DNA of 35,049 nucleotides from Albidovulum sp. (lineage in GTDB: Bacteria > Pseudomonadota > Alphaproteobacteria > Rhodobacterales > Rhodobacteraceae), in assembly GCA_015491895.1 (NCBI GenBank), contig WFVA01000095.1, forward strand, positions 1 through 35,049. Direction: 5' to 3'. Positions 8,681 to 17,976 of the stretch are shown here, piece after piece. The notes below the pieces were generated by a model, which did not search any database, was not told where the DNA came from, and saw nothing but the letters and a program-made list of their open reading frames with translations. Within the stretch, counting starts at the first letter, position 1. Each line of letters opens with the position of its first letter. Both the position numbers and the translations under genes were made by a program.

Positions 8681-9565
8681 TTAGTCGTTCGCGGCCAGCC
8701 TCACCGGGCGCGGCGCGGCATCATCGCGCGCGAATTCCTCCTTCGCGCCCTCGAGCCACTCGGCATATTTTTCCTCGCTCACCGCTTTCACCACGATCGG
8801 CATGTAGGCGTGATCCTTCCCGCAAAGCTCCGAGCACTGGCCGAAGTAGACGCCTTCCTTCTCAACATTGAACCACAGCTCCGCGAGGCGCCCGGGCACC
8901 GCATCCTGCTTCACGCCGAAGGCCGGGATCGTCCAGCTGTGGATCACATCGGATCCGGTGACCTGCATCACCACGACCTTGCCTACCGGCACCACCACGG
9001 CATTGTCCGTCGCCAGGAGGTATTCATCCTCGGTGTAGCCGTAATCGGCAAGTTCGTCCTTCTCCAGCATCAGCGCATCGAACTCGATCCCGTCATCCAC
9101 ATATTCATAGGTCCAGAACCACTGGTTGCCCGTCACCTTGATGGTGAGATCGGCCTCGGGGATTTCCTGCTGCTTGAAGAGAATCGGCAGCGAAAAGGCG
9201 CCGATCACGACCAGGATCACAACCGGGATCAGCGTCCAGGCGATCTCGAGAGGGGCGTTGTGGGTGAAGGTGGCGGGCTCGTGGCCGCGCGAGCTGCGAA
9301 ACTTGCCGATGGCGAAAACCAGCAGCAGCACCACCAGAATCACGATCGCGGTGATCAGATAGAGCACCACGTCATCAAGCCAGACCACGTCACGCGCCAG
9401 TTCCGTTGCCGCGGGCTGGAAGTTCATGCCCCCGTCCACCGGTTTGCCGACCCTTTCCAGATCCTGGAGGTTGTCCTGCGCGCTGGCGCGCCCCGCCAGC
9501 GCGGCACTCATGGCCATCATCAGGAAAGTGCCGGTCCGGCCCGTAATTCTGCGCATGGTGTTCAT
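8681..9565 (-). CDS. ctaC: Cytochrome c oxidase subunit II
   Basis: 294-aa subunit carrying the CuA electron-entry site. A signal peptide ends near Ala29 (GRASA). Two membrane helices follow (about 52-75 and 95-118), and then the periplasmic cupredoxin domain. CuA ligands are visible: His209 in VIHSWTIP, then Cys244, Glu246, Cys248, His252 and Met255 within [14 protein letters not shown]. The aromatic electron-entry segment is QWFWTYEY. The start at 9565 has an AGGAAGAGG ribosome-binding site directly upstream; the more distal in-frame start overlaps promoter sequence. First gene of the oxidase operon; subunit I lies outside the window. Confidence 0.96.
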   Translation of the reverse strand: MNTMRRITGRTGTFLMMAMSAALAGRASAQDNLQDLERVGKPVDGGMNFQPAATELARDVVWLDDVVLYLITAIVILVVLLLVFAIGKFRSSRGHEPATFTHNAPLEIAWTLIPVVILVVIGAFSLPILFKQQEIPEADLTIKVTGNQWFWTYEYVDDGIEFDALMLEKDELADYGYTEDEYLLATDNAVVVPVGKVVVMQVTGSDVIHSWTIPAFGVKQDAVPGRLAELWFNVEKEGVYFGQCSELCGKDHAYMPIVVKAVSEEKYAEWLEGAKEEFARDDAAPRPVRLAAND

Positions 9566-9675
9566 GTCCTCTTCCTGTTCGCTTCCGGCCTTCGCGGCCG
9601 TTTTTCCCGTATCCGGCAGCTTGTGCTCCGGCATCGAGTTGTGTCTGATCAATCTGAAACCATATATGAGGATAT

Positions 9676-9725
9676 GTGACAAGCTCACAAAGCGCGTCAA
9701 ACGGCCGCTTTTGTGATTTTGTCAC
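9676..9725. promoter_or_regulatory. Inverted repeat in the ctaC/tldD divergent control region
   Basis: Left arm GTGACAAGCTCACAAAGCG (9676-9694) and right arm 9706-9725 are near-perfect inverted copies, about 19-20 bases each, separated by 11 bases. The left arm contains its own small dyad (GTGA-N5-TCAC), so two operator-like half sites are present. A good minus-strand -35 element (TTGACG, 9700-9695) sits exactly in the spacer, pointing toward ctaC; the -10 is unclear in the following CATATCCTCATATATG stretch. The arrangement suggests a regulator controlling the ctaC promoter and perhaps tldD. The binding protein is unknown. Confidence 0.5.
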
Positions 9726-9745
9726 TCCAAAACCGGAGCAGATTC

Positions 9746-11167
<1,422 letters not shown>

Positions 11168-11170
11168 GCC

Positions 11171-12763
11171 TCAGCGCAGACGGAATCTGTTTCTGAGCCC
11201 GAGGCCGAGGAGGAACAGGAGGAAGATGCCGACAAGCGATTGCAGCCCGCCTATAAGCTTGAGCTGCCATGCCAGATCCTTAGCCGTATCGGCATAATAC
11301 AGCCGCACGAGCCCGAGGAAGGGCAACGTGTTCGATATGCTCCAGCCGGCCGCCTTGCGCGGCTCGGCCCAGGGATCATGCGATCCTCCAAGCCCGAAAG
11401 CCCAGTCAAACCCGGTCGTTTCCTTCGGCAGGAAGGTAAACGCGCCATCCCACCACAGCATCGCCAACATCCCCACGAGAAATACCAGCGAGAGGCCCGC
11501 CAGCGGCCGCCACACCGAAATGCCGTAATCGGAGAGCAGGCTGTAAAGCCGGTAAAGCGGCCTGTGCTTCCAATTCGCCATGGCCTTCTTGCAGCGCATT
11601 TCCATGCGGTGGAAGAACTGCTCCTCGTCAATCATGTGCAGATCGGCCATGAACCGCCTGAGCCGCGCATAAGCCCGCTTCTGATCCCCGGCCTCCATTA
11701 CCTTCACCGGCTGTTCTTGGCCTGTGATCTTCACGCTGCCCTTCTGCGGCGGCCAGTTTTTGCGGTAGTTTTCGGGGATGGGGAACACGGTATCGTCATA
11801 AAGCTCGGCCGCGTGGAATGTGGGCACGTGGGTGAGAAAGCGCGCATCGGTAAAAATGGTTTGATCGGAAAATTTTGCAGAATCAAAACTCACCCCGCCA
11901 CTGAAGGTGGTGGATCTGAAACTTGCGGTTTCCATGAAGCTTGCGCCGTCGAAAATGGAACGTCCGCCGAACTCTTCGCCCCCAAAACAAGCGGCTCCTT
12001 CGAACTTCGCAGCATCAAAACTCGCCGTCGAACCAAATTTAACGCTATCGAACCAAGAGTATCCGTATATCTTGGCATTATGGAACAAGGCCTTGTTTTC
12101 GAATACCGCGTTACTGAAATCCGTGAGTGATCGGAATTCCGAATGTATGAAAACCGCCTCTCCACAGAAGCTGGCAGCACCGAACCTTGCCTCCTCCACG
12201 AACGCAGCTTCCCAATAGCGCACGTCCGCAAGGAACCGTGATTTCTCAAACCGGGCCGAAAACGGAAAGACGAACCGTGCAAAGCAAACCGGGCGTTTGA
12301 AAATGAGGTTGGAAAAATCATGCTCCCAAGGGGGATCAAACTCGATTAAATTCTCTTCAAAAGGCACCTCCGGCAGGCTTGTCGTTTCAATCCCGAGCGC
12401 CTCCATACGATCCGAAAACCGCTGCTCGATATCCGCGCGTTCCTCTTCCGAAAGCGGGCTCAACTCCTTCGGGTTCAGCCCGACTCGTTTTGCAAATTCA
12501 CTTCTTTTCCTTTCGGGGAAGCTACGGCAAACCCAGCCGTTCCATGCCCGCCGGTTCCTGGCGGCGAGTTTCTCGTCGTATCCTCCAAGCAGCATCTCGA
12601 GCCTGTCTTTGCCCTGCTCCCCGTATATCGTCGCCAGCACATACCAGGGGTTTCTGTTGGCCGGTTTCAGTTCCACGCCATCATTACGAAGGGCACTTCC
12701 GTCCTCCCGCTCTTCGATGAGTGCATGCGGTGGCTGGTTCGGATCATGCAATACCTTATGCAT
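11171..12763 (-). CDS. Pentapeptide-type repeat protein with C-terminal membrane helices
   Basis: 530-aa protein in three parts. Residues 1-160 are charged and globular, without a domain I recognise. Residues 172-314 are 13 uninterrupted 11-residue units with Phe (rarely Tyr or Ile) spaced alternately 5 and 6 residues apart, the F-x4-F-x5 variant of pentapeptide repeats expected to form a right-handed beta-helix. The C-terminal part has two hydrophobic helices (about 421-438 and 503-523) and ends in a basic RNRFRLR tail. A K+-channel filter motif (TxGxG) is not present, although some relatives are annotated as channel-like. Base composition in the central part is visibly lower in GC than in neighbouring genes. 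It stands alone, convergent with tldD. Function unknown. Confidence 0.88.
   Translation of the reverse strand: MHKVLHDPNQPPHALIEEREDGSALRNDGVELKPANRNPWYVLATIYGEQGKDRLEMLLGGYDEKLAARNRRAWNGWVCRSFPERKRSEFAKRVGLNPKELSPLSEEERADIEQRFSDRMEALGIETTSLPEVPFEENLIEFDPPWEHDFSNLIFKRPVCFARFVFPFSARFEKSRFLADVRYWEAAFVEEARFGAASFCGEAVFIHSEFRSLTDFSNAVFENKALFHNAKIYGYSWFDSVKFGSTASFDAAKFEGAACFGGEEFGGRSIFDGASFMETASFRSTTFSGGVSFDSAKFSDQTIFTDARFLTHVPTFHAAELYDDTVFPIPENYRKNWPPQKGSVKITGQEQPVKVMEAGDQKRAYARLRRFMADLHMIDEEQFFHRMEMRCKKAMANWKHRPLYRLYSLLSDYGISVWRPLAGLSLVFLVGMLAMLWWDGAFTFLPKETTGFDWAFGLGGSHDPWAEPRKAAGWSISNTLPFLGLVRLYYADTAKDLAWQLKLIGGLQSLVGIFLLFLLGLGLRNRFRLR
11822..12250 (-). repeat. Region encoding 13 tandem 11-residue F-x4-F-x5 units
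   Basis: Residues 172-314 of the pentapeptide-type protein keep the 5/6 spacing of aromatic residues for 13 consecutive units, for example FGAASFCGEAV, FDSVKFGSTAS and FDSAKFSDQTI. One Tyr (unit 2) and one Ile (unit 6) replace Phe. The DNA of the units has diverged, so this is an ancient protein repeat, not a recent 33-bp tandem array. Confidence 0.85.
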
Positions 12764-12931
12764 CGGATAATTCCCTTTCCGATCAAAACGCCACGATAGT
12801 GCATCGCGCGCGCGCCCTTGCGCAAGCGCGTTCGAAAAAGGGGAAAATCACCTGCCCTGATTTTTCCGCATTCCGTTCACCTCCTGTTAACCAAGGGCCG
12901 CCATAGTGATCCCTGCAGGAGGCGGATCGTG

Positions 12932-14077
12932 ATGGATGCAGAGTTGTTTTCTTCTCCCCATACCCTCACCCCACCCACCACGAAGGAACAGCAGCTTTCA
13001 TGGCTCCGCCTCCTGCGCTCCCGCCGCGTCGGGGTTTCCACATTCTTCAGGCTGATGGGCGAGCACGGCAGCGCCGAAGCCGCGCTGAAGGCCCTGCCCA
13101 AGGTGGCCGAGGCCGCCGGCGTGAAGGGCTATGCGCCCTGCCCGCCCGAGGCGGCCGAGCGCGAGATGCGCGCCGCGCGCAAATCCGGGGCGCGAATGAT
13201 CTGCATCGGCAGCCCCGAATACCCTGCGAGGCTGGCCGAAATCCCCGATCCCCCGCCCTTCTTCTGGGCGATCGGCAATGTCGCGCTGCTGCAAAGGCCG
13301 GTGATCGCGCTCGTGGGCGCGCGCAACGCTTCCTCGCTCGGCATCCGCATGGCGCGGCGCATGGCGGGCGATCTTGCCGAGGCGGGCTTCGCCGTCGTCT
13401 CGGGCCTCGCGCGCGGCATTGATGCCGCCGCCCATGAGGCCGCGCTCGCAGGCGGCACCATCGCCGTTCAGGCCGGGGGCGTCGATGTGCTCTACCCGAA
13501 GGAAAACGCTGAGCTCGCCGCCCGCATCGCCGAAAGCGGCCTGCGCCTTGGCGAAGATCCGATCGGCCGCCAGCCCCAGGCCCGCGATTTCCCCCGCCGC
13601 AACCGCATCATCTCCGGCCTTGCCCGCGCCGTGGTGGTGATCGAGGCCGCCGCCCGCTCCGGCAGCCTCATCACCGCGCGCGATGCGCTCGATCAGGGCC
13701 GTGAGGTGCTGGCCGTTCCGGGCCATCCTTTCGATGGCCGCGCCGCCGGCTGCAACATGCTGATCCGCGATGGCGCAACCCTCGTGCGCTCGGCGCGCGA
13801 CGTGATCGAAGCCATCGGCCACCCCGACGCCCTCACCGAAAGCCCCACCCAAAGCAAGGAAGAGGCTCTGCCGGATCCGCCCCCGCGCCCCACGCTGCGG
13901 GAAGCCAATACCCTGCACAACCAGATCCTCGAGCGCCTCGCCCCGAGCCCCATCGCCGAGGATCAGCTGATCCGCGATCTTGCCCTTCCGGCACGGAGAA
14001 TCACCCCCGAGCTCACAACCCTCGAGCTCGAAGGCCGCATTCGCCGCGCCCCGGGCGGCCTCGTCTCTCTCGCCTGA
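12932..14077 (+). CDS. dprA: DNA-processing protein DprA
   Basis: 381-aa protein that binds incoming single-stranded DNA and loads RecA during natural transformation. Domains in order: an N-terminal SAM-like region (about 20-70), the Rossmann-like DprA core with ALVGARNAS (126-134), SGLARGIDAAAHEAAL (157-172), RNRIISGLAR (223-232) and GSLITARDALDQGREVLAVPG, residues 244-264, then a C-terminal winged-helix (DprA_WH, about 315-381). The ATG at 12932 has an AGGAGG ribosome-binding site nine bases upstream; a GTG three bases earlier is possible. A longer in-frame reading upstream is basic and unlike the family. Neighbour of topA, as in many alphaproteobacteria. Confidence 0.96.
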   Translation: MDAELFSSPHTLTPPTTKEQQLSWLRLLRSRRVGVSTFFRLMGEHGSAEAALKALPKVAEAAGVKGYAPCPPEAAEREMRAARKSGARMICIGSPEYPARLAEIPDPPPFFWAIGNVALLQRPVIALVGARNASSLGIRMARRMAGDLAEAGFAVVSGLARGIDAAAHEAALAGGTIAVQAGGVDVLYPKENAELAARIAESGLRLGEDPIGRQPQARDFPRRNRIISGLARAVVVIEAAARSGSLITARDALDQGREVLAVPGHPFDGRAAGCNMLIRDGATLVRSARDVIEAIGHPDALTESPTQSKEEALPDPPPRPTLREANTLHNQILERLAPSPIAEDQLIRDLALPARRITPELTTLELEGRIRRAPGGLVSLA

Positions 14078-14079
14078 TC

Positions 14080-14153
14080 CTTCATCCTGGCGAAAATACT
14101 CCGGGGGTGAATTGCCCGCATGGGCAAGAGGGGGCAGAGCCTCCTCCCCCCTT
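14080..14153. repeat. Intergenic element, copy 2, with hairpins, downstream of dprA
   Basis: Directly after dprA lies CTTCATCCTGGCGAAAATAC and CCGGGGGTGA, resembling the element at 5911-5935. It is followed by a perfect hairpin TTGCCC-GCAT-GGGCAA (14112-14127) and an AGGGGG/CCCCCT stem (14129-14134 with 14147-14152). This may act as a dprA transcription terminator, though the T-run is poor. I recall the GGGGGCAGAGCC-type tail as common in Rhodobacteraceae intergenic DNA. Confidence 0.45.
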
Positions 14154-14179
14154 CGCCCCCGCCTTCCAGCACCACGCCA

Positions 14180-14209
14180 TTGACAATCCCGCCGCGCCAC
14201 GCGCATCTT
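14180..14209 (+). promoter_or_regulatory. Candidate promoter for topA
   Basis: A consensus -35 box TTGACA (14180-14185) is followed after 18 bases by a weak -10-like CATCTT (14204-14209), about 38 bases before the topA start. Alphaproteobacterial promoters often depend mainly on the TTGAC -35 element. The prediction is from sequence only. Confidence 0.4.
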
Positions 14210-14246
14210 GCGCCGCCACAACCCTTCCCGACTCGTGAGGAAATCC

Positions 14247-16823
14247 ATGCCCGTCGTCGTCGTCGAATCCCCGGCCAAGGCCAAGACCATCAACAAGTAT
14301 CTCGGCGATGATTACACCGTTCTCGCATCCTACGGGCATGTGCGCGATCTGCCGCCAAAGGATGGCTCCGTCGATCCCGAGCACGATTTCGAGATGAAAT
14401 GGGAAGTCAGCCCGCAATCGAAAAAACACGTGAAGGCCATTGCCGATGCGCTGAAGGAAGATAACGAACTGATCCTCGCCACCGACCCGGACCGCGAGGG
14501 CGAGGCAATCAGCTGGCATCTCGAGGAAACCCTGCGCAAGCGCCGGGCGCTGAAGAAGGATACGCCGGTGAAGCGCGTGGTGTTCAACGCGATCACGAAG
14601 GCGGCCGTCACCAACGCGATGAAGAACCCTCGCCAGGTGGACGAGCCGCTGGTGAACGCCTATCTCGCGCGCCGCGCGCTCGATTACCTGGTGGGCTTCA
14701 ATCTCAGCCCCGTGCTGTGGCGCAAGCTGCCGGGGGCGAAATCGGCCGGGCGCGTGCAATCGGTTTGCCTGCGCCTCATCGTCGAGCGCGAGATGGAGAT
14801 CGAGGCCTTCCGCCCGCAGGAATACTGGAGCGTCACCGCCCGCCTCGCCACCCCGCGCGGCCAGGAATTCGATGCCCGCCTCACCCATTTCGCCGGCAGG
14901 AAGCTCGAGAAATTCGATCTCAAGGATGCCACCGGCGCCGAGCTGGCCGCGCAGGCGGTGCAATCGCGCGATCTCTTCGTCGCGGCGGTCGAGGCGAAGC
15001 CCGCCAGCCGCAACCCGGCCGCGCCCTTCATGACATCGACCCTCCAGCAGGAAGCCAGCCGCAAGTTCGGCTTCGGCGCCCGTCAGACGATGAGCCTCGC
15101 CCAGCGCCTCTATGAAGCAGGCTACATCACCTACATGCGCACCGACGGCATCGACATGGCCCCCGAGGCCGTGATGGCCGCGCGCGACGAGATCAAGGCG
15201 CGCTACGGCGAAAACTACGTGCCCAGATCCCCCCGCATGTACAAGAACAAGGCGAAGAACGCCCAGGAAGCCCACGAGTGCATCCGGCCCACAGACATGA
15301 GCCTCGACGCCGGCAAACTCGCCCGCCTCGAGCCCGATCAGCGCAAGCTCTACGATCTGATCTGGAAACGCACGCTCGCCAGCCAGATGGAGGCCGCGCG
15401 CCTCGAGCGCACCACGGTGGATATCGCCAGCCGCGATGAGCAGGTGCGCCTGCGCGCCACCGGGCAGGTGGTTCTGTTTGATGGTTTCATGAAGGTCTAT
15501 ACCGAGGGGCGCGACGAACCGGCGCGCGAGGATGACGAAAAGACGCTGCCGCAGATGCACGAGGGCGAGGCGGTGGAGAAGAAATCCGTCACCCCCGAGC
15601 AGCATTTCACTCAGGCCCCGCCCCGCTACACCGAGGCCACGCTGGTGAAGAGGATGGAGGAGCTTGGCATCGGCCGCCCTTCGACCTACGCCAGCATCGT
15701 CACCACGATCCAGGATCGCGGCTATGTGCACAAGGAAAAGGGCCGCCTCATCCCTGAGGACAAGGGCCGCCTCGTCACCGCCTTTCTTGTCAATTACTTC
15801 CGCAAATACGTGGGCTACGAATTCACCGCCAATCTCGAGAACGAGCTCGATGAAATCTCGGCCGGGCGCGAGGATTACAAGGAAGTCCTGCGCCGCTTCT
15901 GGCGCGATTTCTCCGCCGCCATCGCCGAAACGGCCGATCTGCGCATCTCCGAAGTCCTTGAAAAGATTGACGAGGTTCTCGCCCCGCATCTCTATCCTCC
16001 GCGCGAGGACGGCACCGACCCGCGCCTCTGCCCGGCCTGCGGCGCGGGCCGGCTTTCCATGCGCACCTCGCGCGCAGGCGGCGCCTTCATCGGCTGTTCG
16101 AACTACCCCGATTGCCGCTACACCCGCCCCTTCGGCCCGCCGGGGCTCGAGGAGGAGGGCGATATCGGCCCCGATGGCAAGCTCCTCGGCCATGATGAGG
16201 AAGGCCGCCCGATCACGCTCAGGAAGGGGCGCTTCGGCGTTTACGTGCAACGCGGCGAGGCCACCGAAGATGAGCCCAAACCCCCACGCGCCAGCCTGCC
16301 CAAGGGCTGGGCGCCCGAGGAGATGACGCTTGAGAAGGCACTGCGCCTCCTCAGCCTGCCGCGTGTGATCGGCGAACACCCGGAGGGAGGTATCGTCGAG
16401 GCCGCGGTCGGGCGCTACGGGCCATATGTGGTGCATGTCACGGTGGACGAGAGCGGCAAGGAGCAGAAGCTCTATGCCAATCTCCCCGATGTGGAGGAGG
16501 TGTTCACCATCGGCATGAACCGCGCTGTCGAGGTGCTGGCCGAGAAGAAGGCGAACGGCCCGGGCCGCGGCCGGCGCGCGGCTGCAAAACCCCTGCGCGA
16601 ACTTGGCGAGCACCCCGAGGAGGGCGGCCCGGTGAGCGTGATGGACGGCCGCTACGGCCCCTATGTGAAATGGGGCAAGATCAACGCCACCCTGCCCAAG
16701 GGCATGGAGCCCGATAGCGTGACCCTCGAGCAGGCAATGGAACTGATTGCCGAAAAGGCCGCGAAAAAGGGCAAGGGGAGCAGGAAGAAGGCACCGGCAA
16801 AGAAGAAAGCCACCGCGAAATAG
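14247..16823 (+). CDS. topA: DNA topoisomerase I (type IA)
   Basis: 858-aa enzyme that relaxes negative supercoils through a transient 5'-phosphotyrosine strand break. It begins with the TOPRIM domain (VVVESPAKAKTINKYLG, Glu7; ATDPDREGE with Asp80 and Asp82). The catalytic tyrosine is Tyr296 in YITYMRTDG. Core domains continue to about 580. One C4 zinc finger remains visible (Cys595, Cys598, Cys617, Cys623), followed by TopoI C-terminal repeats (GRFGVYVQ, GRYGPYVVH, GRYGPYVKWG) and a Lys/Ala-rich tail. E. coli TopA has three zinc fingers; the single finger plus repeats is the common alphaproteobacterial layout. The ATG at 14247 follows a GTGAGGA ribosome-binding site. An in-frame start 39 bases earlier is less likely. 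Confidence 0.97.
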   Translation: MPVVVVESPAKAKTINKYLGDDYTVLASYGHVRDLPPKDGSVDPEHDFEMKWEVSPQSKKHVKAIADALKEDNELILATDPDREGEAISWHLEETLRKRRALKKDTPVKRVVFNAITKAAVTNAMKNPRQVDEPLVNAYLARRALDYLVGFNLSPVLWRKLPGAKSAGRVQSVCLRLIVEREMEIEAFRPQEYWSVTARLATPRGQEFDARLTHFAGRKLEKFDLKDATGAELAAQAVQSRDLFVAAVEAKPASRNPAAPFMTSTLQQEASRKFGFGARQTMSLAQRLYEAGYITYMRTDGIDMAPEAVMAARDEIKARYGENYVPRSPRMYKNKAKNAQEAHECIRPTDMSLDAGKLARLEPDQRKLYDLIWKRTLASQMEAARLERTTVDIASRDEQVRLRATGQVVLFDGFMKVYTEGRDEPAREDDEKTLPQMHEGEAVEKKSVTPEQHFTQAPPRYTEATLVKRMEELGIGRPSTYASIVTTIQDRGYVHKEKGRLIPEDKGRLVTAFLVNYFRKYVGYEFTANLENELDEISAGREDYKEVLRRFWRDFSAAIAETADLRISEVLEKIDEVLAPHLYPPREDGTDPRLCPACGAGRLSMRTSRAGGAFIGCSNYPDCRYTRPFGPPGLEEEGDIGPDGKLLGHDEEGRPITLRKGRFGVYVQRGEATEDEPKPPRASLPKGWAPEEMTLEKALRLLSLPRVIGEHPEGGIVEAAVGRYGPYVVHVTVDESGKEQKLYANLPDVEEVFTIGMNRAVEVLAEKKANGPGRGRRAAAKPLRELGEHPEEGGPVSVMDGRYGPYVKWGKINATLPKGMEPDSVTLEQAMELIAEKAAKKGKGSRKKAPAKKKATAK

Positions 16824-16947
16824 GCGCTTCGCGCCAAACGGGGCATGTGATGGCTGGCGGCTGTCTGCCCAGATTTTGGCGCAATACTGTTCTCGTTTGC
16901 GAAACAGCTTCATATTGTTGCCCGAATCTGTCGTTAGTTCGCGGTCA

Positions 16948-17976
16948 ATGATGATGAGCAGCACCAAACCCGAAGCAAGGCCGGCCCTGCCGCCAAGCCC
17001 CGCCCCCGAGCGCGGGCGGGGGCGGCGGGATCTGTGGATCCTGCTCGGGCTGTTCGGGCTGATGATCGCCGGGCTCGTGGCCATGGCCGCCACTGCCGGC
17101 TGGGAGGAAACCCGTGCCCAGCTCGCCCGCATCTCGGGGCTCGAATTCCTTGCGCTGCTGGCGCTTTCGCTCGTCAATTACCTCTTTCGCGGGCTGCGCT
17201 GGCATCTCTTCGCGCGCCGCCTCGGCCTGCCCACGGGGCTTGTGCAGGATCTGCGCCATTTCCTCGGCGGCTTTGCCATGAGCGTCACGCCCGGGCGGGT
17301 GGGGGAGCTGGTGCGGATGCGCTGGCTGCGCCGCGAAACCGGCTGGCCGTTTGAACGCACCGCGCCGCTGGTGCTGATGGATCGCGCGGCGGATCTGGCG
17401 TCCATGGCGCTCATTCTCGGCATTTCGCTGGCCTTCGCCACGGTGGGCATAGCGGGCGGGCTGCCGGTGGCGGCGCTGGCGCTTGCGGGCGCAATCGTCG
17501 CCACCCGGCCGAAGCTTCTGGCGCTCTTGGCAACGCTTGGCTATCGCGGCACCGGGCGCGCACCGCGGCTCTTTGCCAGGCTGCGCCGCGCCGCGCGTTC
17601 GCTCAGGCAGTTCTCGCACCCGGCCGTGGTTGCCCCGGCGATCCTGCTCGGCCTTGCGGGCTGGGCGGCCGAAGGTTATGCCTTTGATCTTCTGCTGGGC
17701 TGGCTCGGGGCCGACATCGGCCTTTCCAAAGCGCTGGCCATCTTCGTGTTTGCCACCCTTGCGGGCGGGCTCACGGGCGCGCCCGGCGGCGTGGGCGGCG
17801 CGGAAGCGGCGATGATCGCGCTTCTGGCGATGGAGGGCGTGCCCTTCGAGGTCAGCCTGCCGGCGACCGCGATCATCCGCGTCACAACGCTCTGGTTCGC
17901 GATCGGGATCGGCCTTCTGGTCTTCCCCGTGGCCGAACGCATCTCTGGAAAGGCTCAGGATGCAGTGGAAAGATGA
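16948..17976 (+). CDS. Flippase-like integral membrane protein (UPF0104 / lysylphosphatidylglycerol-synthase TM family)
   Basis: 342-aa protein with about eight membrane helices and the UPF0104/TIGR00374 pattern: SLVNYLFRGLRWHLFARRLG near residues 70-90, SVTPGRVGELVRMRWLRR as the family signature, and TLAGGLTGAPGGVGGAEAAMIALLA toward the C-terminus (about 268-292). The family resembles the membrane part of MprF and includes proteins proposed to flip lipid-linked substrates. Three consecutive ATGs (16948, 16951, 16954) make the exact start uncertain and the ribosome-binding site is weak. It overlaps the DprE1-like gene by 17 bases, so its likely partner is the DprE1/DprE2-like pair; export of their lipid-linked sugar product is an inference, not something the sequence proves. 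Confidence 0.85.
   Translation: MMMSSTKPEARPALPPSPAPERGRGRRDLWILLGLFGLMIAGLVAMAATAGWEETRAQLARISGLEFLALLALSLVNYLFRGLRWHLFARRLGLPTGLVQDLRHFLGGFAMSVTPGRVGELVRMRWLRRETGWPFERTAPLVLMDRAADLASMALILGISLAFATVGIAGGLPVAALALAGAIVATRPKLLALLATLGYRGTGRAPRLFARLRRAARSLRQFSHPAVVAPAILLGLAGWAAEGYAFDLLLGWLGADIGLSKALAIFVFATLAGGLTGAPGGVGGAEAAMIALLAMEGVPFEVSLPATAIIRVTTLWFAIGIGLLVFPVAERISGKAQDAVER

Noticed and set aside
12875-12889. GTTC-N7-GTTA upstream of dprA, similar to the alphaproteobacterial LexA box GTTC-N7-GTTC
   Set aside because: The second half site has only three of four matching bases and such short motifs occur by chance; no other SOS signal supports it.
16823-16835. Hairpin GGCGC-TTC-GCGCC right after topA as a terminator
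   Set aside because: The stem is only five base pairs, overlaps the stop codon and has no T-run, so I did not list it as a feature.
14082-17177. A very long open frame on the minus strand opposite topA (over 1000 codons)
   Set aside because: It is the antisense shadow of a clear topA and of the start of the next gene; high GC removes stop codons, and the translation has no recognisable domain.
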